From an uncultured Cellvibrionales bacterium (GTDB taxonomy: Bacteria > Pseudomonadota > Gammaproteobacteria > Pseudomonadales > UBA7434), in assembly GCA_937897785.1 (NCBI GenBank), contig CALCNB010000181.1, positions 1-5,796 on the forward strand: a stretch of DNA of 5,796 nt, in the 5' to 3' direction. Positions 1 to 5,252 of this stretch are shown here, piece by piece (the first letter of the stretch is position 1; every line of letters begins with the position of its first letter). The position numbers were made by a program, and so were the translations under genes. Under the pieces are notes generated by a model. It was not told the DNA's origin. It worked only from the letters and a program-made list of their open reading frames with translations, and did not search any database.

Positions 1-128
1 TCACTGCGAGAAGTTACGCGAGTCAGCGCTACATGGGGATGCGCCAATAATAAACGCAATAATTCTGAGCCGGTATAACCTGTCGCGCCAATCACACCCA
101 CTCGAATGGTTGGGTTTGTTGTATTCAC
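1..128 (-). CDS. argC: N-acetyl-gamma-glutamyl-phosphate reductase, N-terminal fragment (cut by window edge)
   Basis: ArgC catalyses the third step of arginine biosynthesis, the NADPH-dependent reduction of N-acetylglutamyl phosphate to the semialdehyde, in the cytoplasm. The 42 codons visible read as a Rossmann-fold N-terminus typical of the family: a beta strand (IRVGVIG), the glycine-rich nucleotide-binding stretch GATGYTGSELLRLLL at about residues 14-28, then HPHVALTRVTSRS. The catalytic cysteine and the rest of the protein lie beyond position 1. The start is GTG at 126-128. It is supported by AGGA on the minus strand (TCCT at 136-139) seven bases upstream, and no better ATG is visible. 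The gene is divergent from hemJ across a 280-bp intergenic region. The assignment is strong despite the short length because the N-terminal signature is distinctive. Confidence 0.93.
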   Translation of the reverse strand, partial: MNTTNPTIRVGVIGATGYTGSELLRLLLAHPHVALTRVTSRS

Positions 129-195
129 TGTTTTATCCTTTTTTCGAAGTCTGCAGCCAAAGTCGTATCATGCCAAGCTTACTGTTGCACCAATT

Positions 196-214
196 ATGTA
201 CAAAAATTATACAT
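196..214 (-). promoter_or_regulatory. Candidate argC -10 box inside an imperfect dyad
   Basis: The minus strand reads TATAAT (forward ATTATA, 206-211), a perfect -10 hexamer about 78 bases upstream of the argC start. It lies inside the imperfect palindrome ATGTAcaaaaattaTACAT, whose outer five base pairs are perfect and which has two more matching pairs inside. I see no good -35 hexamer at 16-18 bp, so an activator or a weak promoter is possible. A repressor bound to the dyad would cover the -10. ArgR would be the expected regulator of argC, but the best alignment I find matches only about 10 of 14 core ARG-box positions, so the regulator is left open. Confidence 0.35.
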
Positions 215-292
215 TTATAACTGAGCGGGCATCATAATGACTCCCAGAGGATGAATAGTAAAAGTCCAGAGAGTAAAACAAAAGTGCATTCT

Positions 293-322
293 TTGCATTA
301 GCATGACAAGATGCTATCTAAT
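293..322 (+). promoter_or_regulatory. Candidate hemJ promoter with an 18-bp dyad in its spacer
   Basis: A -35-like TTGCAT (293-298) and a -10-like TCTAAT (317-322, one mismatch to consensus) are 18 bp apart and point toward hemJ, with the -10 about 87 bases before its start. Between them lies the perfect-arm inverted repeat TAGCAT-GACAAG-ATGCTA (299-316). Such a position would suit an operator. The -35 is poor (three of six). The GCAT word also occurs just upstream (287-290 and 295-298), giving a cluster of GCAT/ATGC half-sites. No specific regulator can be named from sequence. Confidence 0.3.
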
Positions 323-355
323 ACCATAAACAACCGGCACAAACGGCAATTAAAC

Positions 356-371
356 TGATGAAAAACCATCA
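356..371 (+). other. Short hairpin in the hemJ leader
   Basis: TGATG (356-360) and CATCA (367-371) are perfect complements around a six-base A-rich loop (aaaaac). The hairpin would lie in the 5' untranslated leader of hemJ, 37 bases before the start codon. A five-pair stem is weak and there is no following T-run, so it is not a terminator. It may be chance. Confidence 0.2.
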
Positions 372-408
372 ACGGTGCACATTTAGACAATCTGTGAGAA
401 ATTAAGCG

Positions 409-834
409 ATGTTGTGGATCAAAGCCTTGCACATTATTTTTGTCATCTGCTGGTTTGCCGGTATTTTTTACCTACCTCGCCTATTTGTTTATCATGCTAT
501 GTCGTCCGAAGACAATGTCAGGGCACAACTATTAGTTATGGAGCAAAAACTCTACCGTTTCATTACCCCTTTTTCGTATTTAGCCATTGGCTTTGGCGTT
601 TGGCTAGCCAGCTATAATCTCGACTATTACCTTGCACAACCTTGGTTTTGGGCTAAATTGGCTTTCGTAGTCTGCCTGTTGGCCTACCATATTCAATGTG
701 GCCGTTACATTCGACGCTTTGCGACTGGCGAACAACCCCATAGCCACAGCTTTTACCGCTGGTTTAATGAAGCGCCCGTGATTGCATTATTTGCGATTGT
801 TATCTTAGTCGTCATTAGACCATTTAGCCTCTAG
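409..834 (+). CDS. hemJ: HemJ-type protoporphyrinogen IX oxidase (membrane protein)
   Basis: HemJ oxidises protoporphyrinogen IX to protoporphyrin IX, the penultimate step of heme synthesis, in the inner membrane. It replaces HemG or HemY where those are absent. The 141 residues match the usual family length and show four hydrophobic segments (about 3-22, 54-70, 78-98, 121-138). Signature stretches are WIKALHIIFVICWFAGIFYLPRLFVYH at the N-terminus, with the conserved histidine at residue 8; PWFWAKLAFV, with the conserved lysine at residue 83; and RWFNEAPV (117-124). That histidine and lysine are the residues implicated in heme binding and function in cyanobacterial HemJ. The start ATG has a weak GAGAA (396-400) eight bases upstream. 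The stop TAG is eight bases from the next gene, so the two are probably co-transcribed. Old annotations call this family UPF0093 or TIGR00701. Confidence 0.92.
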   Translation: MLWIKALHIIFVICWFAGIFYLPRLFVYHAMSSEDNVRAQLLVMEQKLYRFITPFSYLAIGFGVWLASYNLDYYLAQPWFWAKLAFVVCLLAYHIQCGRYIRRFATGEQPHSHSFYRWFNEAPVIALFAIVILVVIRPFSL

Positions 835-842
835 GTTGCATT

Positions 843-1763
843 ATGACACGGTCACGAAAATCCAATTACAATGTAATGTCAACCACCGCGCTGGCAAAGC
901 ACTTCGATATTCCTAGTCAATCGTTATTTAACTTTCTGACTGAAAAATCATGGATAGAAAAAATAGACAAGAATTGGCGCCTAACCGGCAAAGGCGAATT
1001 TGAGGGCGGTGAGTACATTCAAAGTCAAAAGTTTGGTGAGTATATCGGCTGGCCAAAAAGCATTATTGAACACGCTATTTTTCAGGAGTTACTAGAGATC
1101 CCACTCAATGTCGAAGCCTTGGGTAAACGCTTCGATATTGGCAGTCATCGCTTCAACGCACTACTGGCGGAGTTAGGCTGGCAGAGCCGCTTTCATAAGG
1201 GTTGGACAATTACGTCCTTGGGTAAAAATTTAGGCGGTATCGAAAAAGAACACCCCGAGTCTGGCGTACCTTACACAGTCTGGCCCAGAGATATACTGAA
1301 CCAACCGGGTTTAGAATACGCGCTAGAACAATTGAGCGGCAGCGAACAGCCAATCGACAGATCAGTAAATGCCAAAGATAACTCATCAAATCATGAACAA
1401 CAAACCGCCTTAAATTTTTCAAAAAAATTAAATTGGTCTGGCCGTGATGGTCACCCTACGACTAATCAACAGCACAACCAAGTCTGTAACTGGCTTTATC
1501 TAATGAGTGTTGTTCATGCCTACCGCTGGCCCTTGGCTGACCAAGCGATGGGCTGTTGCGACTTTTATCTACCACAAGCTAACTTACACATTGAATGCTG
1601 GCAACTGCATGAAGAAGCCGCATCAATCAGTCAAAAACTTCTGCGAATCGACCACTATAAAAAACAGCAGTTGGCCTTTTTGGAGCTAAAAAGTGAAGAT
1701 CTGAACCGACTTGATAATGTATTGCCCAAATTATTATTAAAGCATGGCATCACGGTGTACTGA
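843..1763 (+). CDS. Uncharacterised protein: two winged-helix-like repeats plus a PD-(D/E)XK-like C-terminal domain
   Basis: I know no assigned function for this 306-residue protein. Residues 12-75 and 88-152 are a tandem repeat. Compare ALAKHFDI with ALGKRFDI, WRLTGKGEFEGG with WTITSLGKNLGG, and YIGWPKSII with YTVWPRDIL. Each repeat looks like a small winged helix (ALAK...LF helix-turn-helix, then a W-x-L/I-T wing), as in phage antirepressor-type DNA-binding modules. A polar linker (about 165-195) leads to residues 196-306, with DGH (202-204), HAYRWPL, CDFYLP (239-244), IECW (250-253), FLELKSEDL and LDNVLPKLLL. This resembles PD-(D/E)XK-like domains carrying a CDFYLP...IEYWG signature; D240 and E251 are candidate metal ligands. 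As I recall, relatives in pseudomonads are sometimes labelled glycerol kinase, but nothing here supports a kinase. The start at 843 has AGG (833-835) overlapping the hemJ stop. Met12 is an alternative start without a visible ribosome site. The gene ends in tandem stops TGA TAA. Confidence 0.75.
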   Translation: MTRSRKSNYNVMSTTALAKHFDIPSQSLFNFLTEKSWIEKIDKNWRLTGKGEFEGGEYIQSQKFGEYIGWPKSIIEHAIFQELLEIPLNVEALGKRFDIGSHRFNALLAELGWQSRFHKGWTITSLGKNLGGIEKEHPESGVPYTVWPRDILNQPGLEYALEQLSGSEQPIDRSVNAKDNSSNHEQQTALNFSKKLNWSGRDGHPTTNQQHNQVCNWLYLMSVVHAYRWPLADQAMGCCDFYLPQANLHIECWQLHEEAASISQKLLRIDHYKKQQLAFLELKSEDLNRLDNVLPKLLLKHGITVY

Positions 1764-1809
1764 TAACGCAGTAAGCACGGAAATAAAAACTAAGAAAAAG
1801 AGTTTCGAG

Positions 1810-2760
1810 CTAATAGCGTTGTTCTAGATCAACCAAACCTTGCAGCGGTTGGCCCTCGAGGTAGGCACGGATATTTTCAACAAACGGCAGAGTTAAGCGC
1901 TCCAATATTTGCGGCGCACTCCATGAGATATGCGGAGATAATCGCACCGATTCATGCTGATACAACCAATGTCCCGCGGGTAAAGGTTCGGGGTCAACTA
2001 CGTCAAGCGAGGCTAAGCTAAGCTGCCCATTATCTAAAGCTTCTCGCAACGCCTGTTGATCAATGAGTGAACCTCGAGCCACATTTATCAGGTGCGCGCC
2101 CTGCTTGCAGTCGGTCAGCGACGCCTGATTAATAATATGATGTGTAGCGGCTGTAGCAGGTGCTGCTAACACCACATGATCAGCGTCTGGCAAGAGTGCC
2201 GATAAGTCACTCACTGCCTTAACGCCTTCAGGCCACTCATTCCGAGGTCGACGAGCAAGTACTTTTACTTGCATACCAAAGGCCAGTGCCCGCTCTGCCA
2301 CCAAGCGACCGATAGAACCAAACCCCAGTAACGCCAAAGTCTTGCCGCCAGTTTGCGCCAATTCCGCGCTATGCCATTGCTCTGGTGGCTGCGAGACCCA
2401 AGCAGCAGGCAGATTTTTATCGGCCGTCAGTATCATGGCCATCACCCATTCAGCGATGGGCAAAGAATGGGCGCCTCGAGAACAAGTTAACAATCGATCG
2501 CCGACCAAATCAAACGGGAAGTAATCCACCCCAGTACCCAATACATGCAACCACTTGAGCGCTGAACTAGGGTTGCTTTTATCACTCAAAAAAGCCGCTA
2601 ACTGTTGATTTTCTTCAACCCCCAAGGTGAGTAATACCTCGGGATTAACGGTGGCTGGAATCGCTTCATTCGGTGGCAACACAATCAGCTCAATCGATTG
2701 ACTCAATTGCTGAATTTGCGACTCTAACTCTGGCGATTGGAACGGAATAACAATTTGCAT
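1810..2760 (-). CDS. D-2-hydroxyacid dehydrogenase (glyoxylate/hydroxypyruvate reductase-like)
   Basis: This is a cytoplasmic NAD(P)-dependent reductase of the D-isomer-specific 2-hydroxyacid dehydrogenase family, 316 residues, about the usual length. The substrate-binding domain spans roughly 1-100 and 285-316, and the nucleotide-binding domain lies between. The Rossmann motif is LLGFGSIGRLVAERA (glycines at 146, 148 and 151). The second beta strand ends in ARRPR (169-173) with no acidic residue, which favours NADPH over NADH. Catalytic residues are visible in order: Arg229 (NVARGSLID), Glu258 (VDPEPLP) and His277 (SPHISW). The closest known analogues are GhrA-like glyoxylate/hydroxypyruvate reductases, but the substrate cannot be read from sequence. 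The start ATG has AGGA (minus strand, forward 2771-2774) ten bases upstream. The gene follows smrA on the same strand with a 37-bp gap and no visible terminator, so they probably form a unit. It converges on the preceding plus-strand gene across 46 bp. Confidence 0.88.
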   Translation of the reverse strand: MQIVIPFQSPELESQIQQLSQSIELIVLPPNEAIPATVNPEVLLTLGVEENQQLAAFLSDKSNPSSALKWLHVLGTGVDYFPFDLVGDRLLTCSRGAHSLPIAEWVMAMILTADKNLPAAWVSQPPEQWHSAELAQTGGKTLALLGFGSIGRLVAERALAFGMQVKVLARRPRNEWPEGVKAVSDLSALLPDADHVVLAAPATAATHHIINQASLTDCKQGAHLINVARGSLIDQQALREALDNGQLSLASLDVVDPEPLPAGHWLYQHESVRLSPHISWSAPQILERLTLPFVENIRAYLEGQPLQGLVDLEQRY

Positions 2761-2797
2761 TAAGTATTTATCCTAAAAAAATCAATTTTTACCTTTA

Positions 2798-3382
2798 CTA
2801 GCTGCGGCCTAGACGCTCGCGATTTTTCTCTTTTAAGCGTTCACTTTTTTTAAGCAGAACGTATAAAGCACCGGTACCACCGTGGTGTTTTTGAGCGCTA
2901 TGGTAGGCCATTACTTGCGGAATCTCTTTTAACCATTTCGCAGCATAACTTTTTAACTTAGCCTGCTGATTAATATTTCGTTCACCTTTACCATGCAAGA
3001 TTAACAAACAGCGGGCGTCGCAAGCAGTGGCCTCGCTAATAAAACTAAACACTTCTTGCCGCGCTTCAACTACCGTTCGTCGATGTAAGTCTAAACGGCC
3101 ATCAATACTGTATTTACCAAGGCGGAACTTTTTAAATACGCCATCTTGAATACCAGCCCGCTTAAAACTCAAAATATCTAATGGTTTCACCATATCAACA
3201 TAGTCATCAGAAACAGATCCGATAGAATTATTGTCAATATCCGATTGATGATCGCCAACCGCAGCTTGACGCTGGTAAGCCTTTGAAGCAGAACTGACCG
3301 ATTTTTTTAACTTGGCACGGTCAACTGGCTTTAGCGGCTTAACACCGTCGAGATGTTGGCTAAATAAATTATCATCGTCCAC
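2798..3382 (-). CDS. smrA: Smr-domain protein, SmrA/YdaL-type putative endonuclease
   Basis: The Smr (small MutS-related) domain is a nicking endonuclease or nucleic-acid-binding module also found at the C-terminus of MutS2. This protein has a polar N-terminal region (about 1-65), a linker resembling E. coli YdaL (LSFKRAGIQDGVFKKFRLGKY, about 71-91), then the Smr domain: LDLH (97-100), LLILHGKGE (126-134), AYHSAQKHHGGTGALYVLLKK to about 179, and a basic tail. I place the start at GTG 3380-3382, giving 194 residues, because AAGGG (minus strand, forward 3390-3394) sits seven bases upstream and the resulting N-terminus (DDDNLFSQHLDGVKPLK) aligns with the start of YdaL-type proteins (LDDKSLF...VQPLK). 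An upstream in-frame TTG at 3406 would add eight residues but has no comparable ribosome site. The biological role of SmrA is poorly defined. It probably heads a two-gene unit with the dehydrogenase. Confidence 0.87.
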   Translation of the reverse strand: MDDDNLFSQHLDGVKPLKPVDRAKLKKSVSSASKAYQRQAAVGDHQSDIDNNSIGSVSDDYVDMVKPLDILSFKRAGIQDGVFKKFRLGKYSIDGRLDLHRRTVVEARQEVFSFISEATACDARCLLILHGKGERNINQQAKLKSYAAKWLKEIPQVMAYHSAQKHHGGTGALYVLLKKSERLKEKNRERLGRS

Positions 3383-3433
3383 AATAACACCCTTGGTCGG
3401 CCGCAATAGCCGTATTTTTACTTTCTCTAATAG

Positions 3434-3460
3434 AACTAGTCTTTACCCATAAGGCTAGTT
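3434..3460. promoter_or_regulatory. 27-bp dyad between smrA and the amidotransferase gene
   Basis: AACTAGTCTT (3434-3443) and AAGGCTAGTT (3451-3460) are inverted repeats separated by seven bases (tacccat). They pair at nine of ten positions, the exception being T-G, which would wobble-pair in plus-strand RNA. The dyad lies in the 157-bp divergent region, 52 bases upstream of the smrA start and 79 upstream of the plus-strand gene. No T-run follows on either strand, so a terminator is unlikely and an operator is the simpler reading. The rest of the region shows only a TATAAC (3503-3508) and an AAGG (3521-3524). Confidence 0.35.
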
Positions 3461-3539
3461 ACCGCTACACTTTGATAGAAAAGCGTTTGTCAATTGAGCA
3501 TTTATAACCCTACATCAAATAAGGTAATTTAAACAAGCT

Positions 3540-4259
3540 ATGAACATATTGATACTTCAACATGTTCCTTTCGAAGGACCGGCTGTGATTCGCACATGGG
3601 CGACAAGCAATAACCATCAACTTCGCTGCATCGATGTCAGTCAAACCCTAGAACTGCCATCGATTAACAGTTTTGATTGCTTAATTATCATGGGCGGACC
3701 CATGAGCGTCAATGACCAATTAACATGGATGCAAGGTGAAATGGATCTTATTCGAGCGGCTGTTAATGCTAAGCGTTATGTGATTGGAATTTGCTTAGGT
3801 GCGCAATTGATTGCCGCCTCGCTAGCGGCTAGCATCACTGCAAATCAACACCGAGAAATTGGTTGGTTTGAGGCTGTCTATCACTTGTCGCCTGAACAAG
3901 AAAGAACCCATCGACATTGGTCGAGCGGTATATTCCCGCTACAATTCACAGCTCTGCATTGGCATGGCGATCGCTTCGAAATCCCGCCTCAAGCGACAGC
4001 AATCATTAGCTCGAAAGCTTGCGATAACCAAGCCTTCATTGTTGGTGAGCACACCCTTGCGCTTCAGTTTCATTTAGAGTTTGATCGTGCAACCGCCGCA
4101 AGAGTCGCTCAAGCCTGCCAAAATGAACTTTTAGAAGGTGGTCAATACGTACAAACTGAGCAGCAAATACTAAGCAATGAGCAGGCATTTAATGATGCCA
4201 ACGGATTATTATTTTTATTGCTCGACGCTATGGCTAAGCATTTTCTAGCAAGCCATTAA
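3540..4259 (+). CDS. Stand-alone class I glutamine amidotransferase (GMP-synthase-like GATase1)
   Basis: The 239-residue protein is a single GATase1 domain without a synthetase partner domain. The family hydrolyses glutamine, or acts on gamma-glutamyl substrates, to move or release the amide nitrogen. Visible motifs in order: the N-terminal strand MNILILQHVPFEGP, the oxyanion-side stretch IIMGGPMSV (49-57), the nucleophile elbow GICLGAQ with Cys85, LHWHGDRFEIP (139-149), and the catalytic His178 and Glu180 in LQFHLEF. The full Cys-His-Glu triad is present, so the enzyme should be active. It resembles proteins annotated 'type 1 glutamine amidotransferase' or 'GMP synthase-like'; the acceptor is unknown. 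The start ATG is set by the conserved N-terminus. The only purine-rich site, AAGG at 3521-3524, is unusually far (15 bases), so translation may be weak. The last codons overlap the end of pomB on the other strand. Confidence 0.88.
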   Translation: MNILILQHVPFEGPAVIRTWATSNNHQLRCIDVSQTLELPSINSFDCLIIMGGPMSVNDQLTWMQGEMDLIRAAVNAKRYVIGICLGAQLIAASLAASITANQHREIGWFEAVYHLSPEQERTHRHWSSGIFPLQFTALHWHGDRFEIPPQATAIISSKACDNQAFIVGEHTLALQFHLEFDRATAARVAQACQNELLEGGQYVQTEQQILSNEQAFNDANGLLFLLLDAMAKHFLASH

Positions 4260-5218
4260 AAAACTTCATCCGGCCGAATATTAAATCGACGGAAAGATTC
4301 AGAATCTACATCCTGATAACGTTCAGGGTCTTTTGCCTTCAACTGGTTAAGTTGCGCCTTTAATTCAGCGGTAATATCTTGCCGAATCACAATTTCAACA
4401 CGCCGATTGGCCGCTCGCGAGTCTGGATCAATATTTTCCTTTAAGGGATTATTGTCAGCGAAACCGCTGACAATAAATCGTCTCGAATCCAGCACACCCT
4501 CACTCAACAGCGCATGCGCTACACTCACAGCGCGGGCACTAGAAAGCTCCCAGTTCGAACGAAAGCGAGCGGTTGAAATCGCAATATCATCTGAGTGGCC
4601 TTGAACATGAATATTACCCGGTTTATCGATCAATACATCACGCACATCATAAAGCACCTGATTAAATCCAGGCTGTAAACTCGCAGAGCCCGAGGCAAAA
4701 GAACCCTGCTCCTTAATTCTAACTGTAATCTCTCGGCCCTGCGTTTCTATTTCTACTTCACCTTTCGCGATTTGTTCTGACAAGGCATTCGCCAACTCGA
4801 CGGCATCCTCTCGGGTTTGCAAGACCAATCTCTCAAATTGTTGACGCAGTGCATCCGTGTTATCAAGCTCGGCAGATTCACTTAAGCGCATCGAGTCAAC
4901 CGGTAAATTTTTTAATACCTGATCAACGCTTTGTTGCGTAACCGTATTGATCACTGTTGGCTCGGTACGGCCTGGGCTAAACTCTTGCGCAATAATACTA
5001 GTACCTAAAGGAATTTGATCAGCTTCTACCACGCGTTGAACACCAAAGGCCATGCGCATCGAGCCCGCTAACTGTTTAAATTTAATGGCATCGATCTCGG
5101 CAAAAGAAAGCAATAACACAAAGAAACACATCAATAACGCCATTAAATCGGCAAAGGTACCCATATAAGCTGGTAAGCCCTCGGGTGGACACTCACATTC
5201 TTCTTTATCTAATGGCAT
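4256..5218 (-). CDS. pomB: Sodium-type flagellar stator protein PomB (MotB/OmpA family)
   Basis: PomB forms, with PomA, the ion-conducting stator that drives the flagellar motor, anchored to peptidoglycan. The 320-residue protein begins with a short cytoplasmic tail (ECECPPEGLP), then one membrane helix, GTFADLMALLMCFFVLLLSF (20-39), carrying the essential ion-binding Asp24. It continues with a plug-like amphipathic stretch (about 41-55) and the conserved IPLGTSIIAQEFSPGR (69-84). A periplasmic linker (85-160) precedes the OmpA-like peptidoglycan-binding domain (about 172-280), with VQGHSDD (205-211), RSNWELSSARAVSV (220-233) and NRRVEI (271-276). Asp24 and cysteines 8, 10 and 31 fall at the same positions as in Vibrio PomB, favouring sodium coupling over the proton type. 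The start ATG has GGGGGA (forward 5227-5232) eight bases upstream. The gene follows pomA with a 34-bp gap. A charged tail of about 40 residues follows the last OmpA strand. Confidence 0.95.
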   Translation of the reverse strand: MPLDKEECECPPEGLPAYMGTFADLMALLMCFFVLLLSFAEIDAIKFKQLAGSMRMAFGVQRVVEADQIPLGTSIIAQEFSPGRTEPTVINTVTQQSVDQVLKNLPVDSMRLSESAELDNTDALRQQFERLVLQTREDAVELANALSEQIAKGEVEIETQGREITVRIKEQGSFASGSASLQPGFNQVLYDVRDVLIDKPGNIHVQGHSDDIAISTARFRSNWELSSARAVSVAHALLSEGVLDSRRFIVSGFADNNPLKENIDPDSRAANRRVEIVIRQDITAELKAQLNQLKAKDPERYQDVDSESFRRFNIRPDEVF

Positions 5219-5226
5219 TTTTTATG

Positions 5227-5246
5227 TCCCCCAGTCAAAATCTGGG
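5227..5246 (-). promoter_or_regulatory. pomB ribosome binding site partly inside a hairpin
   Basis: On the minus strand, just after the pomA stop, CCCAG (forward 5242-5246) can pair with CTGGG (forward 5230-5234) around a seven-base loop. The 3' arm supplies three of the five G residues of the pomB Shine-Dalgarno GGGGGA (forward 5227-5232). When folded, the site is partly masked. A ribosome finishing pomA at 5253 would have this hairpin within its footprint and could open it, a layout expected for translational coupling of the two stator subunits. Five pairs is a modest stem. Confidence 0.4.
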
Positions 5247-5252
5247 CATTGA

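Noticed and set aside
196..260. Tandem ARG boxes upstream of argC
   Set aside because: No pair of sites at ARG-box spacing is visible. The single best site matches only about 10 of 14 core positions.
129..408. A small gene or structured RNA in the 280-bp argC-hemJ gap
   Set aside because: Nothing beyond the short dyads and promoter-like boxes is evident. No frame with a ribosome site and sensible composition was seen.
1210..1422. A 70-codon minus-strand open frame inside the uncharacterised gene
   Set aside because: It is the opposite-strand shadow of a well-supported gene, with no recognisable protein features.
843..1763. Annotation as glycerol kinase
   Set aside because: I recall this label being attached to related proteins, but there is no ATP-binding or FGGY-kinase motif, and the length is about 60 percent of a true glycerol kinase.
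1764..1809. Rho-independent terminator between the convergent genes
   Set aside because: The minus strand has AAACT...AGTTT followed by TTATTT, but the stem is only five mostly A-T pairs with a nine-base loop, too weak to call.
3487..3508. Promoter for the amidotransferase from TTGTCA (3487-3492) and TATAAC (3503-3508)
   Set aside because: The hexamers are only 10 bp apart. With normal spacing, TTGTCA has no good -10 and TATAAC has no good -35.
5236..5250. A four-codon open frame (ATG CCC AGA TTT TGA) between pomA and pomB on the minus strand
   Set aside because: It lacks its own ribosome site and is short enough to be chance. The hairpin explains the region better.
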